Below are positions 27,691 through 37,738 of a DNA stretch of 64,000 nucleotides, one piece after another (position 1 is the first letter of the stretch; each line of letters begins with the position of its first letter). Origin of the DNA: Streptomyces aquilus (GTDB lineage Bacteria > Actinomycetota > Actinomycetes > Streptomycetales > Streptomycetaceae); NCBI RefSeq assembly GCF_003955715.1, contig NZ_CP034463.1, positions 8,432,001 through 8,496,000 of the forward strand, in the 5' to 3' direction. The notes beneath the pieces were generated by a model, which did no database searches, was not told where the DNA came from, and was given only the letters and a program-made list of their open reading frames with translations. Position numbers and translations under genes: made by a program.

Positions 27691-30557
27691 TCACCCCCTC
27701 CGTCACTCGTGGGCCGTACCGCCCGCCACGGCGCGAACGCGCTCGCGTCGCGGGGCAGCAGGGCCGCCAGCTCCGGGCAGTGCCGCAGGATCACCGAGTT
27801 CATGCCGCTCCTCTCCACCCAGTCGATGCCCAGCGGCGTGTACACCTCGGGCCGGTAGTCGACGGTGAGGAAGCGGTCGGACTGAAGACGCCGGGTCGCC
27901 ATCAGGATGAAGATGCGGAACGCGGTGTCGCTGAAGCCGAACCCGGTCGGCGGGTTCTCCCCGAACAGGCCGACCACGGTGTCGATCTCGTCGACCGAGC
28001 CGTAGACCTCCTTGAGGCGCGCCAACGTCTCGGCGTTCTCGGTGAGTTCCTCGAAGGAGCGGATGCGCTTCTTGTGCAGCCCCTCGCGGAAGTCGTTGTA
28101 GCGCGGCACCCCGCGCCGCCGGGTGCGGACCAGGTCCACCACCGAGAGGTCGATGATCTCGCCGTCCCGCTCGAACTGCTGGAGCGCGCGCGGGAAGTTG
28201 TGCAGCGTGATGGCGCCCGGGTGGGCGATGCCGAACGAGTACAGGGAGTTCGCCAGCCCGGTCTTGCGGATCTGCGACTCGGCCGCCGCCCCCTGGATGT
28301 CGAGGAAGCCGACCGTCTCCAGGCGCTGCCCGAAGTGATGCTCGCGCAGCTCGAAGTCGTCCGGGACCAGCGGGTGCATCCGGTAGACGGTGACGAAGTC
28401 CTCGGTCAGCGAGTACGGCGCCGTGTGGTGGTCCGGCAGCGTCTTCGGGATACCGGTCAGCGAGTGCGCCTCGAACAGCCACAGACCCAGCTGGTTGAGC
28501 CACTTCCTGGGCGGGCCCTGCCAGTTGGTCTTCAGCCCGATGTCGATCGCCTCGGTGGCGAGGATCGCCGGGGTCCACTCCACCGTGTGGATCTTCGCGA
28601 TCAGCGCCGACACGACCAGCCTGGCCGTGTGGTGGATCCGCTCCTCGCTCATCCTCGGGTACTCCGCGCGCAGCGCCGCGCACACCGCGTTGTGCTCCCG
28701 CGCGAACAGGGTGTGCATGACGCTCAGGCCCATCCACCAGCTCTCGTTGAAGCCGGTCAACGGGATCGAGCCGTTGGTGCCCGCAGGCAAGTGCCCGTCC
28801 TCCAGGCGGAGCTCGGCCCGGCCCTCCGGCTCGCGCAGGAAGCGCGCCGTCTGCTCGTCGGCGCCGTACACCTCGGAGCCGTCCCACCAGTGCGAGGCGG
28901 CGTTGCCGAACAGGATCGGCGGCCGGCCGTCCGACTGCTCGATGCCCTCGTTCTCGGCGAACCGCATCACCGACTCGGCGGGCCCGCCCGGGGTGTTGTG
29001 CCAGGGCCCGCTCCCGGGCGGCAGCGGCACCTCGACACTGCGCTCACCGGCCTTGTACCGGCGGTGGTTGACCCAGTCGTGCACCTGGAACTGGATCCAG
29101 GCCGCGGCCAGCACATTGAGCGAGGTCGCGGGCACGAAGCTCTCGCGGTACAGGAGTTGGCGGCTGACCGTGACGGGGTTCGGGGTGTCGAAGAGGTCCG
29201 GGCGGTAGACCGGCTTCAGGTTGCGTCCGAAGGCCGAACCCACGGCACCCATCGCCGGGGCCGACAGATCGTTCTGCGTCCCGTCGTACGACCGCTCGGT
29301 GCGCAGCCGCTCCGGGATCGGCGCCGGCACCCGCTGGGCGGCCGGAGGTGCCTCACGCGGCTCGGTGTCGATGAGGTTGCGGCGCCGCAGCACCTTGCGC
29401 AGGAACACCAGGTTCAGCAGGCTCAGCTGGAGCGGCAGCCGGTGCCAGGGGACGTACCGGTTGAGGAGCGCGAATCCCGCCTCCATCGGCCGGCCGAGGA
29501 CGCGGTTGCGTACCGGTTCCTCGGTGACGAAGCGCAGGCCCAGCCGATGCGCGCTGCTTGCCTGGTACGCCGCCTTGCGCGCCCGGTTGATGTTGCCGAG
29601 CGGGCGGAACTCGTCCGTCGTGTACCAGGGGTTGAAGGCGAGATCCTCGATCCGGCGGGCGGCGGCGCGGGCCTCGGCGGAGGTGAGGTCCTGGCTCGGG
29701 ATGGTGAGCCGCGCGACTGGCAGCGCGGGTGCCACCGCGTCCTTCCACTCCACGGAGGCGTCCTCGACCGGGGTGCGCCGCTCGTCCACGAACCGTTGCA
29801 CGCACAGGTCGTAACTCACGTCCGCCCGCGCGAGCCGCTCGGTGAACTCCCGGTACAGCAGGTCCGGTTCACGGCGATCCGACGTGGGCGCGGGCGGACT
29901 GCCCGGGGCCGGCCGCAACAGACAGCGCACCGGTCCCGCCTCGCCCCACAGCATCGCGCCGCGGCTCCAGAACGTCTCCCCGGCGAGGGAGTCCACGGTG
30001 TGCCGGGTCGCCGCCCGCACATTGCGCCGCATCCGGTTCGCGGTGCCGAGCCCCACCGCCAGCGGCAGCTTCACGAACAGCCCGAACGCCTTCTGCAAGG
30101 GGCTGCGCGCGCCCGCCATCGCCTTGGCGAAGGCGACGAACTCCCGTGCGTCGCGGGCGTGCGAGACCGGATAGCTCGTCGCCAGCAGATCGTGGCTCTC
30201 CTCGTCCGACACCTGCACCCGCACCGCCGCGCCCCGCAGATCGGGCGAACCGTCGCCCTGCCGGATGCCACTCGCGTTCGACAGCCGCACGATCGCCGGG
30301 TACTCGGCGCCCGGCTGCGCGAACCCGACGCGCAGTGCCGCCGGAAGGTCGTCGTGGAACCGCAGCCGCGCGTTCTCCACGGCCACCGGCGCCTTGGCGT
30401 GGAAGGCCCGGGAGATCCCGCCGCCCCCGGCCCGCCGGTTCCTGACCTGCACCTTCATCAGCTCGCGGGCCAACTGCTCGAAGACGAGCCGTTCCGCCTC
30501 GGGACTGCCGCCTTCGTACCGCTCGTAGAGCTGTTCGTGCCGTGCAGTCTCGGTCAT
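27687..30557 (-). CDS. Catalase-like domain fused to a fatty-acid alpha-dioxygenase-like heme peroxidase
   Basis: A 956-residue protein with two heme domains. Residues about 1-400 are catalase-like: H53 in 'RAFHAKAPVAVENA' matches the distal His, 'YPAIVRLSNASG' follows, and 'RARKAAY' (Y331) gives the RxxxY axial-ligand motif. Residues about 425-955 match animal heme peroxidases of the plant alpha-dioxygenase branch. They contain 'NVLAAAWIQFQVHDWVNH' (distal H493), 'ALIAKIHTVEWTPAIL', 'DFVTVYRMHPLVPDDF' (catalytic Tyr725, proximal H728) and 'RRRGVPRYNDFREGL'. Alpha-dioxygenases insert O2 at C2 of fatty acids to give 2-hydroperoxides; a catalase-related domain could process that peroxide. The ATG at 30557 follows AAGGAAG. 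Confidence 0.85.
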   Translation of the reverse strand: MTETARHEQLYERYEGGSPEAERLVFEQLARELMKVQVRNRRAGGGGISRAFHAKAPVAVENARLRFHDDLPAALRVGFAQPGAEYPAIVRLSNASGIRQGDGSPDLRGAAVRVQVSDEESHDLLATSYPVSHARDAREFVAFAKAMAGARSPLQKAFGLFVKLPLAVGLGTANRMRRNVRAATRHTVDSLAGETFWSRGAMLWGEAGPVRCLLRPAPGSPPAPTSDRREPDLLYREFTERLARADVSYDLCVQRFVDERRTPVEDASVEWKDAVAPALPVARLTIPSQDLTSAEARAAARRIEDLAFNPWYTTDEFRPLGNINRARKAAYQASSAHRLGLRFVTEEPVRNRVLGRPMEAGFALLNRYVPWHRLPLQLSLLNLVFLRKVLRRRNLIDTEPREAPPAAQRVPAPIPERLRTERSYDGTQNDLSAPAMGAVGSAFGRNLKPVYRPDLFDTPNPVTVSRQLLYRESFVPATSLNVLAAAWIQFQVHDWVNHRRYKAGERSVEVPLPPGSGPWHNTPGGPAESVMRFAENEGIEQSDGRPPILFGNAASHWWDGSEVYGADEQTARFLREPEGRAELRLEDGHLPAGTNGSIPLTGFNESWWMGLSVMHTLFAREHNAVCAALRAEYPRMSEERIHHTARLVVSALIAKIHTVEWTPAILATEAIDIGLKTNWQGPPRKWLNQLGLWLFEAHSLTGIPKTLPDHHTAPYSLTEDFVTVYRMHPLVPDDFELREHHFGQRLETVGFLDIQGAAAESQIRKTGLANSLYSFGIAHPGAITLHNFPRALQQFERDGEIIDLSVVDLVRTRRRGVPRYNDFREGLHKKRIRSFEELTENAETLARLKEVYGSVDEIDTVVGLFGENPPTGFGFSDTAFRIFILMATRRLQSDRFLTVDYRPEVYTPLGIDWVERSGMNSVILRHCPELAALLPRDASAFAPWRAVRPTSDGGGE

Positions 30558-30843
30558 CGGTCGCTTCCTTCGTACGGATGCGTACGGGACAGGGGCCAGC
30601 ACGCTACCGACGGCCGCGGGGCACCCGCAGCGCGGGTTCGCGCCGATGTGCGCCGTCTTGCGCCCCCATGCGAACAATTGCACGAAAGTGGCAATCGGGC
30701 ATGTCAGCAGGGGGCGCGGCGACCCCGGAGCCGGACCCGTGCCACTCCCGTTCCCCCTCCGCCCCATCCGGACGCACCCGGAGTGGCCGGGGAGCGACGC
30801 CCCGCCGGTTGACGGCGAGCGGCCGCGGTGGTGTGGTCCGTCC

Positions 30844-32118
30844 ATGCGGGACAGCCATGTGAAGGGGCCCGGCTTCGCCGCCCTGCGCCCCTGCAAGCCC
30901 GAGACCGATCCGAGCAGCTTCCCGGTCTATCCCGACCTGGTGGAACGGCTCGTCGAGGCCAAGCAGCACCCGGACCCCGACGGCGTACTGCCGCACGTCA
31001 TGGCGACCTGCTCGGCCTACGCCTACGCCGGCTTCCAGCAGGGCGGCGACCCGGACACCGTCGCCATGATCATGGCGAGGCTGGGCCTCGACGAGAACGA
31101 CACCCGGGTCTTCGAACAGCGCGTCGACGCCCTCTACATCGCCTCCGCCGCCTACCTGGTCCAGGACAAGGACCGGCGCGTCGCGATCCTGTGCTACCGC
31201 GGCACCCAGCCCGAGGACATCATCAGCATCCTCACCGACGCCGACGTACGCCCCGAGATGCTTTCCGTGGAGCTGGAGGGCCGCCGGCACGAGGTGCACG
31301 CCGGCTTCTACCGCAACGTCCGCGCCACCCGCCACCTCGTCATCGCGGCCCTGGAACGCGCCCTGCGCGGCGAGTCCGTGAACCCGGCCGAACACGGCAC
31401 GAAGGGCGACGGCCTGGAGGCCCTCTACCTCACCGGGCACAGCCTCGGCGCCGCGATGGCCGCGATCATGGCGATCACCCTGGTGCACGAGCCTCGCTAC
31501 CGGCACCTCGCCGAGAAGCTCAAGGGCGTCTACACCTTCGGCCAGCCCATGGTCGGCGGCCCCGACCTCGCCCGCGCCTGTGAGGACACACCCGGCCCGG
31601 ACGGCACCCACGTCCTGCGCGACCGGCTGCTCCGCTACATCTTCGACCGGGACGTCGTCCCCGCTCTGCCGCCCCGCCCGGTCGGCCCGTACGCCCCCTT
31701 CGGCCGCGAGTTCCACTACCGCAGGCCCCGCGACCTCATGGACACGGCCCTCACGCTCGCGGCGGACTCGGCGATCGAGGCGCTCACGCTGCCGGGCGAC
31801 GTCGTACGGGCGGCCGTGGACCGCGACTGGAGCGGCCTTGGCCTCCGTGTCACAGAGGGGACGCGTCGTTCGCTACGGCCCCTGCTGCGGAGCCACGCGC
31901 CGGGCTGGACGGAGGTGGCGGAACCGGGCCTCCACTACCCCCAGATGGACAGCCTCGCCGGCCTCGCGGTCGTCGCGCCGCTCGCCTTCTTCGCCACCCG
32001 GCTGGCGCTGACCCGCACGATCCCGTTCAAGTACTCCTTCGACGACCACGGCCCGGGCCACTACGTCAACTCCCTCGCCCCACCAGGGGTGTTGAGCGAG
32101 TTCGGTGACGTGCTGTAG
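30844..32118 (+). CDS. Class 3 lipase family protein
   Basis: A 424-residue alpha/beta hydrolase of the lipase class 3 group. Features are 'RRVAILCYRGTQPEDIISILTDA' (the oxyanion-region strand), the nucleophile elbow 'LYLTGHSLGAAMAAIMA', 'VYTFGQPMVGGPDLA' and 'RYIFDRDVVPALPP' (catalytic Asp region). There is no clear signal peptide; one hydrophobic stretch ('LAGLAVVAPLAFFATRLAL') near the C-terminus may bind membrane. It is divergent from the heme dioxygenase gene across 286 bp and could supply it with free fatty acids. The start at 30844 is a choice; no strong ribosome site is seen. Confidence 0.82.
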   Translation: MRDSHVKGPGFAALRPCKPETDPSSFPVYPDLVERLVEAKQHPDPDGVLPHVMATCSAYAYAGFQQGGDPDTVAMIMARLGLDENDTRVFEQRVDALYIASAAYLVQDKDRRVAILCYRGTQPEDIISILTDADVRPEMLSVELEGRRHEVHAGFYRNVRATRHLVIAALERALRGESVNPAEHGTKGDGLEALYLTGHSLGAAMAAIMAITLVHEPRYRHLAEKLKGVYTFGQPMVGGPDLARACEDTPGPDGTHVLRDRLLRYIFDRDVVPALPPRPVGPYAPFGREFHYRRPRDLMDTALTLAADSAIEALTLPGDVVRAAVDRDWSGLGLRVTEGTRRSLRPLLRSHAPGWTEVAEPGLHYPQMDSLAGLAVVAPLAFFATRLALTRTIPFKYSFDDHGPGHYVNSLAPPGVLSEFGDVL

Positions 32119-32141
32119 CCCGGGCCGTCAGTCGGACCGGA

Positions 32142-32729
32142 TCAGACGCGGGTGTTCCACTCGGCGATCACGGGACGGCCGTGTTCCGTCGACAGCCGGC
32201 TGACCGTGCCGGTCGCCAGCTGGAACAGGCGGCCGTCGGCCGGTTCGAGACCGAGTCTGCGGGCCGTGAGCACCCGCAGGAAGTGGGCGTGCGCCACGAG
32301 GATCACGTCCCCCTGCGGAAGGGCCGTGTCCACGCGGGCCAGCACCCGGTCGGCGCGGGCGCCGACCTCGGCCGGTGACTCGCCCGGGTGCCCTTCGGGG
32401 CCGGGCGGCACGCCGTCCGTCCACAGGTACCAGTCGGGGCGGGTGCGGTGGATGTCGACGGTGGTGACACCCTCGTAGCCGCCGTAGTCCCATTCGTGCA
32501 GGTCGTCGTAGGGCAACGCCCCGGTGACGCCCGCGAGTTCGGCGGTGCGTATCGCGCGGCCCAGTGGGCTGGTCAGCGCGAGCGAGAAGGTCCGTCCGGA
32601 CAGGAGCGGAGCGAGCGCCTTGGCCTGTTCCTCACCGTGGGTGGTGAGGGGCAGGTCGGTCCAGCTGGTGTGCTGTCCCGACACGCTCCACTCCGTCTCG
32701 CCGTGGCGGACCAGCAGGAGATCCCCCAC
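32142..32729 (-). CDS. Histidine phosphatase family protein
   Basis: A 195-residue phosphoglycerate mutase-like phosphatase. The catalytic motif RHGE is at the N-terminus ('LLLVRHGETEWS'), with 'LTSPLGRAIRTAELAG' and the second catalytic His in 'DVILVAHAHFLRVLTAR'. It is the last gene of the pentose phosphate operon, 7 bp after gnd, so a sugar-phosphate substrate is likely. Sequence alone does not name it. Confidence 0.87.
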   Translation of the reverse strand: MGDLLLVRHGETEWSVSGQHTSWTDLPLTTHGEEQAKALAPLLSGRTFSLALTSPLGRAIRTAELAGVTGALPYDDLHEWDYGGYEGVTTVDIHRTRPDWYLWTDGVPPGPEGHPGESPAEVGARADRVLARVDTALPQGDVILVAHAHFLRVLTARRLGLEPADGRLFQLATGTVSRLSTEHGRPVIAEWNTRV

Positions 32730-32736
32730 GGTGCGC

Positions 32737-33612
32737 CTACTTCGACTCGACCGCGTGGCCGCCGAACTGGTTGCGCAGCGCCGCGATCATCTTCATCTGC
32801 GGGGAGTCGTCCTGGCGGGACGCGAACCGCGCGAACAGGGAGGCCGTGATCGCGGGCAGCGGCACGGCGTTGTCGATGGCCGCCTCGACGGTCCAGCGGC
32901 CCTCGCCGGAGTCCTCCGCGTAACCGCGCAGCTTGTCGAGGTGCTCGTCGTCGTCCAGGGCGTTGACCGCGAGGTCGAGCAGCCAGGAGCGGATGACCGT
33001 GCCCTCCTGCCAGGACCGGAAGACCTCGCGCACGTCGGTGACGGAGTCGACCTTCTCCAGGAGCTCCCAGCCCTCGGCGTAGGCCTGCATCATCGCGTAC
33101 TCGATGCCGTTGTGGACCATCTTCGCGAAGTGCCCGGCGCCCACCTTGCCGGCGTGCACGAACCCGAAGTCGCCCTCGGGCTTCAGGGCGTCGAAGACCG
33201 GCTGCACCTTCGCCACGTGCTCGGCGTCGCCGCCGACCATGAGCGCGTAGCCGTTCTGGAGACCCCAGACACCGCCGGAGACGCCCGCGTCGACGAAGCC
33301 GATGCCCTTGGTCGCCAGCTCCTCGGCGTGCTTCTCGTCGTCCGTCCAGCGGGAGTTGCCGCCGTCGACGACCGTGTCACCGGGGGAGAGGAGGTCGCCC
33401 AGCTCGTCCACGACGGACTGGGTCGGGGCGCCGGCCGGGACCATCACCCACACCACGCGCGGGCCTTCGAGCTTGTCGACGAGCTCGGCGAGGCTTGCCA
33501 CGTCCGAGACCTCGGGGTTGCGGTCGTAGCCGATGACGGTGTGCCCCGCGCGGCGGATCCGCTCGCGCATGTTGCCACCCATCTTGCCGAGGCCGATGAG
33601 TCCGAGCTGCAT
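32737..33612 (-). CDS. gnd: 6-Phosphogluconate dehydrogenase, decarboxylating (short type)
   Basis: A 291-residue enzyme oxidising and decarboxylating 6-phosphogluconate to ribulose 5-phosphate. 'LGLIGLGKMGGNMRERIRRAGHTVIGYDRN' is the coenzyme fold; the Asp after the second strand favours NAD. 'DAGVSGGVWGLQNGYALMVGG' is the substrate loop, and 'KMVHNGIEYAMMQAYAEGWELL' holds the catalytic Lys and Asn. The length matches the short YqeC/GntZ-like class rather than the 470-residue form. It lies between pgi (1 bp gap) and the phosphatase gene. Confidence 0.93.
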   Translation of the reverse strand: MQLGLIGLGKMGGNMRERIRRAGHTVIGYDRNPEVSDVASLAELVDKLEGPRVVWVMVPAGAPTQSVVDELGDLLSPGDTVVDGGNSRWTDDEKHAEELATKGIGFVDAGVSGGVWGLQNGYALMVGGDAEHVAKVQPVFDALKPEGDFGFVHAGKVGAGHFAKMVHNGIEYAMMQAYAEGWELLEKVDSVTDVREVFRSWQEGTVIRSWLLDLAVNALDDDEHLDKLRGYAEDSGEGRWTVEAAIDNAVPLPAITASLFARFASRQDDSPQMKMIAALRNQFGGHAVESK

Positions 33613-33613
33613 G

Positions 33614-35260
33614 TCAGTGCACTTCCTTCAGTTCACGGTAAGCGGCCACGAGGGCGGCGGTGGAGGGATCGAGACCGGGGACGTCCGCGCCCTCGGTCAG
33701 CGCGGGTTCGACCCGCTTGGCGAGCACCTTGCCCAGCTCGACACCCCACTGGTCGAAGGAGTCGATGTTCCAGACGGCGCCCTGCACGAACACCTTGTGC
33801 TCGTACAGCGCGATCAACTGGCCGAGCACGGACGGCGTCAGCTCACGGGCGAGGATCGTCGTCGTCGGGTGGTTGCCCTTGAACGTCTTGTGGACGACCA
33901 GTTCCTCGGGCACCCCCTCGGCGCGCACCTCGTCCGGCGTCTTGCCGAAGGCGAGGGCCTGCGTCTGGGCGAAGAAGTTCGCCATCAACAGGTCGTGCTG
34001 CGCCTTGAGTTCGTCACTCAGCTCACCCACGGGCCGGGCGAAGCCGATGAAGTCCGCCGGGATGACCTTCGTCCCCTGGTGGATCAACTGGTAGTACGCG
34101 TGCTGCCCGTTGGTGCCGGGCGTGCCCCACACCACGGGACCCGTCTGCCAGTCCACGGGCCGGCCGTCCCGCTGCACCGACTTGCCGTTGGACTCCATGT
34201 CCAGCTGCTGGAGGTAGGCGGTGAACTTGGACAGGTAGTGGCTGTACGGCAGCACCGCGTGCGACTGGGCGCCCAGGAAATTGCCGTACCAGATGCCCAG
34301 CAGGCCCAGCAGCAGCGGGGCGTTGGCCTCGGCGGGGGCGGTGCGGAAGTGCTCGTCGACGATGCGGAAGCCGTCGAGCATCTCCCGGAAGCGGTCCGGG
34401 CCGATGGCGATCATCAGGGAGAGACCGATCGCCGAGTCGTAGGAGTAGCGGCCGCCGACCCAGTCCCAGAACTCGAACATGTTGTCCGGGTCGATACCGA
34501 ACTCGGTGACCTTCCCGGCGTTCGTCGACAGGGCCACGAAGTGCTTGGCCACGGCCTTGTCGTCGCCGCCGAGCCCCTCCAGGAGCCAGGACCGGGCCGA
34601 GGTGGCGTTGGTGATCGTCTCGATGGTGGTGAAGGTCTTGGACGCGACGATGAACAGCGTCTCCGCCGGGTCCAGGTCACGGGTGGCCTCGTGCAGGTCG
34701 GCGCCGTCCACGTTCGACACGAAACGGAACGTCAGGTCCCGTGCCGTGTACGGCCGCAGCACCTCGTACGCCATCGCCGGACCGAGGTCGGAGCCGCCGA
34801 TGCCGATGTTGACGACGTTCCTGATCCGCTTGCCGGTGTGGCCGGTCCACTCGCCCGAGCGCACCCGGTCGGCGAAGTCGCTCATCTTGTCGAGGACGGC
34901 GTGCACCTGCGGGACGACGTTGTCGCCGTCGACCTCGACCACCGCGTCCCGCGCTGCGCGCAGCGCGGTGTGCAGGACCGCCCGGTCCTCGGTGAGGTTG
35001 ATCTTCTCGCCGCGGAACATGGCGTCCCGCAGCCCGAACACGTCGGTGGCGGCGGCCAGTTCCTGGAGCAGCGCCAGCGTCTCGTCGGTGATCAGGTGCT
35101 TGGAGTAGTCGATGCGCAGATCGCCCACGCGCACCACGTACCGCTCGGCGCGCCCGGGGTCGTCCGCGAACAACTCCCGCAGCGGCGTGAGCCCTTCGGC
35201 GCGGTGGTCCTCGAGAGCCGTCCACTCGGGGCGACGGGTCAACAGGGGTGAGTCAGACAT
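33614..35260 (-). CDS. pgi: Glucose-6-phosphate isomerase
   Basis: A 548-residue phosphoglucose isomerase interconverting glucose 6-phosphate and fructose 6-phosphate. '[21 protein letters not shown]' is the phosphosugar signature, followed by '[20 protein letters not shown]' and '[19 protein letters not shown]'. Length is normal for the family. The start overlaps the opcA stop by eight bases. Having pgi inside a pentose phosphate operon lets fructose 6-phosphate be recycled into glucose 6-phosphate. Confidence 0.95.
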   Translation of the reverse strand: MSDSPLLTRRPEWTALEDHRAEGLTPLRELFADDPGRAERYVVRVGDLRIDYSKHLITDETLALLQELAAATDVFGLRDAMFRGEKINLTEDRAVLHTALRAARDAVVEVDGDNVVPQVHAVLDKMSDFADRVRSGEWTGHTGKRIRNVVNIGIGGSDLGPAMAYEVLRPYTARDLTFRFVSNVDGADLHEATRDLDPAETLFIVASKTFTTIETITNATSARSWLLEGLGGDDKAVAKHFVALSTNAGKVTEFGIDPDNMFEFWDWVGGRYSYDSAIGLSLMIAIGPDRFREMLDGFRIVDEHFRTAPAEANAPLLLGLLGIWYGNFLGAQSHAVLPYSHYLSKFTAYLQQLDMESNGKSVQRDGRPVDWQTGPVVWGTPGTNGQHAYYQLIHQGTKVIPADFIGFARPVGELSDELKAQHDLLMANFFAQTQALAFGKTPDEVRAEGVPEELVVHKTFKGNHPTTTILARELTPSVLGQLIALYEHKVFVQGAVWNIDSFDQWGVELGKVLAKRVEPALTEGADVPGLDPSTAALVAAYRELKEVH

Positions 35261-36191
35261 GGGCGGGGGTCTCCTTGGCGCGGCCCTCGCCCCGCAGGGC
35301 GACGGCGTACATCTCGTCCGCGTCGAGGCGCCTGAGCTCCTCGGCGATGAGTTCGGAGGTGGTGCGGACCTTCAGCGCGAGCGTCCGCGAGGGCTGGCCC
35401 GGCAGGGACAGCGTGGCCAGCGGGCCCTCGGGGCGGTCGATGACGACCTCGCCGTCCGCGGTGCGCAGCCGCACGGCCGTGACGACCGGACCGGCGGTGA
35501 CGACCCGGTCGATCTTCACCTTGAGCCGCGCCTCCAGCCAGCGCGCGAGCAGCTCGGCGGCCGGGTTGTCGGCCTCGGCCTCCACCGCCCCCGAGATGAT
35601 CTTCGCGCGGGCCTGGTCCAGGGCCGCCGCCAGCATGGAGCGCCACGGGGTCAGCCGGGTCCAGGCGAGGTCGGTGTCACCCGGCGCGTAGGAGCGCACC
35701 CGGGTGTCCAGCACCTCCAGGGGGTTCTCCACCGCGTACAGGTCGGTGATCCGGCGCTGGGCCAGCGCGCCCAGCGGGTCCTTCGACGGGTTCTCCGGCG
35801 CGTCCACCGGCCACCACACGACGACCGGCGCGTCCGGCAGCAGCAGCGGCAGGACGACCGAGTCGGCGTGGTCGGACACCTCGCCGTAGGTGCGCAGCAC
35901 CACCGTCTCGCCGGTGCCGGCGTCGGCGCCCACCCGGACCTCGGCGTCCAGCCTGGACTGCTGGCGGTCGCGCGGGGTGCGGGCGTGCCGCTTGATGACG
36001 ACCAGGGTGCGCGAGGGGTGCTCGTGCGAGGCCTCCTCGGCCGCCTTGATCGCGTCGTAGGCGTTCTCCTCGTCCGTGACGATCACCATCGTCAGGACCA
36101 TGCCCACAGCAGGGGTGCCGATGGCGCGGCGGCCCTGCACCAGCGCCTTGTTGATCTTGCTTGCCGTGGTGTCGGTCAGGTCGATCTTCAT
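35253..36191 (-). CDS. opcA: Glucose-6-phosphate dehydrogenase assembly protein OpcA
   Basis: A 312-residue OpcA family protein, an actinobacterial and cyanobacterial partner needed for activity of glucose-6-phosphate dehydrogenase. '[22 protein letters not shown]' is the usual N-terminus, and '[28 protein letters not shown]' is a typical central segment. The ATG at 36191 overlaps the zwf stop by ATGA, as expected for a stoichiometric partner. Confidence 0.93.
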   Translation of the reverse strand: MKIDLTDTTASKINKALVQGRRAIGTPAVGMVLTMVIVTDEENAYDAIKAAEEASHEHPSRTLVVIKRHARTPRDRQQSRLDAEVRVGADAGTGETVVLRTYGEVSDHADSVVLPLLLPDAPVVVWWPVDAPENPSKDPLGALAQRRITDLYAVENPLEVLDTRVRSYAPGDTDLAWTRLTPWRSMLAAALDQARAKIISGAVEAEADNPAAELLARWLEARLKVKIDRVVTAGPVVTAVRLRTADGEVVIDRPEGPLATLSLPGQPSRTLALKVRTTSELIAEELRRLDADEMYAVALRGEGRAKETPAHV

Positions 36192-37738
36192 GGCCTGCGC
36201 CAGCTCCGTCCGTCTCGTGCGAGCATCTCGTCGGCTTCCTTCGGTCCCCAGCTGCCCGACGCGTACTGCGCGGGCTTGCCGTGCCGTGCCCAGTACTCCT
36301 CGATCGGGTCGAGGATCTTCCAGGACTCTTCCACTTCCTGGTGGCGGGGGAACAGGTTGGCGTCGCCGAGGAGGACGTCCAGGATGAGCCGCTCGTACGC
36401 CTCGGGCGAGGACTCCGTGAACGACTCGCCGTAGGCGAAGTCCATCGACACGTCCCGGATCTCCATGGAGGTGCCCGGAACCTTCGAGCCGAACCGCACG
36501 GTCATGCCCTCGTCCGGCTGGACGCGGATGACGATCGCGTTCTGCCCGAGCTCCTCGGTGGCCGTGGAGTCGAAGGGGGAGTGCGGGGCGCGCTTGAAGA
36601 CGACCGCGATCTCGGTGACGCGGCGGCCGAGCCGCTTGCCGGTGCGCAGGTAGAACGGGATGCCCGCCCAGCGCCGGTTGTCGATCTCCAGCTTGATGGC
36701 CGCGTAGGTGTCGGTCTTCGACTTGGGGTCGATGCCGTCCTCCTCCAGATAGCCGGCGACCTTCGCGCCGCCCTGCCATCCGGTCGCGTACTGGCCGCGC
36801 ACGGTGTGCTTGCCGAGCTCCTTCGGCAGCCGCACCGACTTCAGCACCTTCAGCTTCTCGGTGAGCAGCGCGTCCGCGTCGAAGGCGATCGGCTCCTCCA
36901 TGGCGGTGAGCGCCATCAGCTGGAGGAGGTGGTTCTGGATGACGTCACGGGCCGCGCCGATGCCGTCGTAGTACCCGGCCCGGCCGCCGATGCCGATGTC
37001 CTCCGCCATGGTGATCTGAACGTGGTCGACGTACGACCGGTTCCAGATCGGCTCGTACATCTGGTTGGCGAAGCGGAGCGCCAGGATGTTCTGGACGGTC
37101 TCCTTACCGAGGTAGTGGTCGATCCGGAACACCTGGTCCGGGTCGAACACGTCGTGCACGAGCGCGTTCAGCTCCCGCGCGCTGGCGAGGTCGTGGCCGA
37201 ACGGCTTCTCGATGACCGCCCGCCGCCAGGAACCCTCGGGAGCGTCCGCGAGCCCGTGCTTCTTCAGCTGCTGGACGACCTTCGGGAAGAACTTCGGCGG
37301 TACGGAGAGATAGAAGGCGTAGTTGCCGCTGGTGCCGCGCGAGGAGTCCAACTCCTCCACGGCCTCGGCCAGTTGCTTGAACGCCTGGTCGTCGTCGAAG
37401 TCACCCGGGATGAACCGCATGCCCTCGGCGAGCTGCTGCCAGACCTCCTCGCGGAACTCCGTCCGCGCGTGCTCGCGCACCGAGTCGTGCACGACCTGCG
37501 CGAAGTCCTGGTCCTCCCAGTCCCGCCGGGCGAACCCGACGAGCGAGAAGCCCGGCGGCAGCATGCCGCGGTTGGCCAGGTCGTACACGGCCGGCATCAG
37601 CTTCTTGCGGGACAGGTCACCGGTGACCCCGAAGATGACGAGCCCGGACGGACCGGCGATGCGGGGCAGGCGCCGGTCGCGCGCGTCGCGCAGCGGGTTC
37701 TCCCAGGCGACGGCCTCGGTTGCGGTGGTGTCGGTCAT
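36188..37738 (-). CDS. zwf: Glucose-6-phosphate 1-dehydrogenase
   Basis: A 516-residue enzyme that oxidises glucose 6-phosphate to 6-phosphogluconolactone. '[22 protein letters not shown]' is the coenzyme site and 'RIDHYLGKE' the substrate signature with catalytic His and Lys; '[15 protein letters not shown]' follows. The ATG at 37738 overlaps the tal stop by ATGA. It forms an obvious functional unit with opcA downstream. Confidence 0.96.
   Translation of the reverse strand: MTDTTATEAVAWENPLRDARDRRLPRIAGPSGLVIFGVTGDLSRKKLMPAVYDLANRGMLPPGFSLVGFARRDWEDQDFAQVVHDSVREHARTEFREEVWQQLAEGMRFIPGDFDDDQAFKQLAEAVEELDSSRGTSGNYAFYLSVPPKFFPKVVQQLKKHGLADAPEGSWRRAVIEKPFGHDLASARELNALVHDVFDPDQVFRIDHYLGKETVQNILALRFANQMYEPIWNRSYVDHVQITMAEDIGIGGRAGYYDGIGAARDVIQNHLLQLMALTAMEEPIAFDADALLTEKLKVLKSVRLPKELGKHTVRGQYATGWQGGAKVAGYLEEDGIDPKSKTDTYAAIKLEIDNRRWAGIPFYLRTGKRLGRRVTEIAVVFKRAPHSPFDSTATEELGQNAIVIRVQPDEGMTVRFGSKVPGTSMEIRDVSMDFAYGESFTESSPEAYERLILDVLLGDANLFPRHQEVEESWKILDPIEEYWARHGKPAQYASGSWGPKEADEMLARDGRSWRRP

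Noticed and set aside
27780..30812. A 1010-codon open frame antisense to the heme dioxygenase
   Set aside because: It is an artefact of strong third-position G/C bias: its protein is rich in Arg, Val, Gly and His with no domain, whereas the opposite strand encodes recognisable heme motifs.
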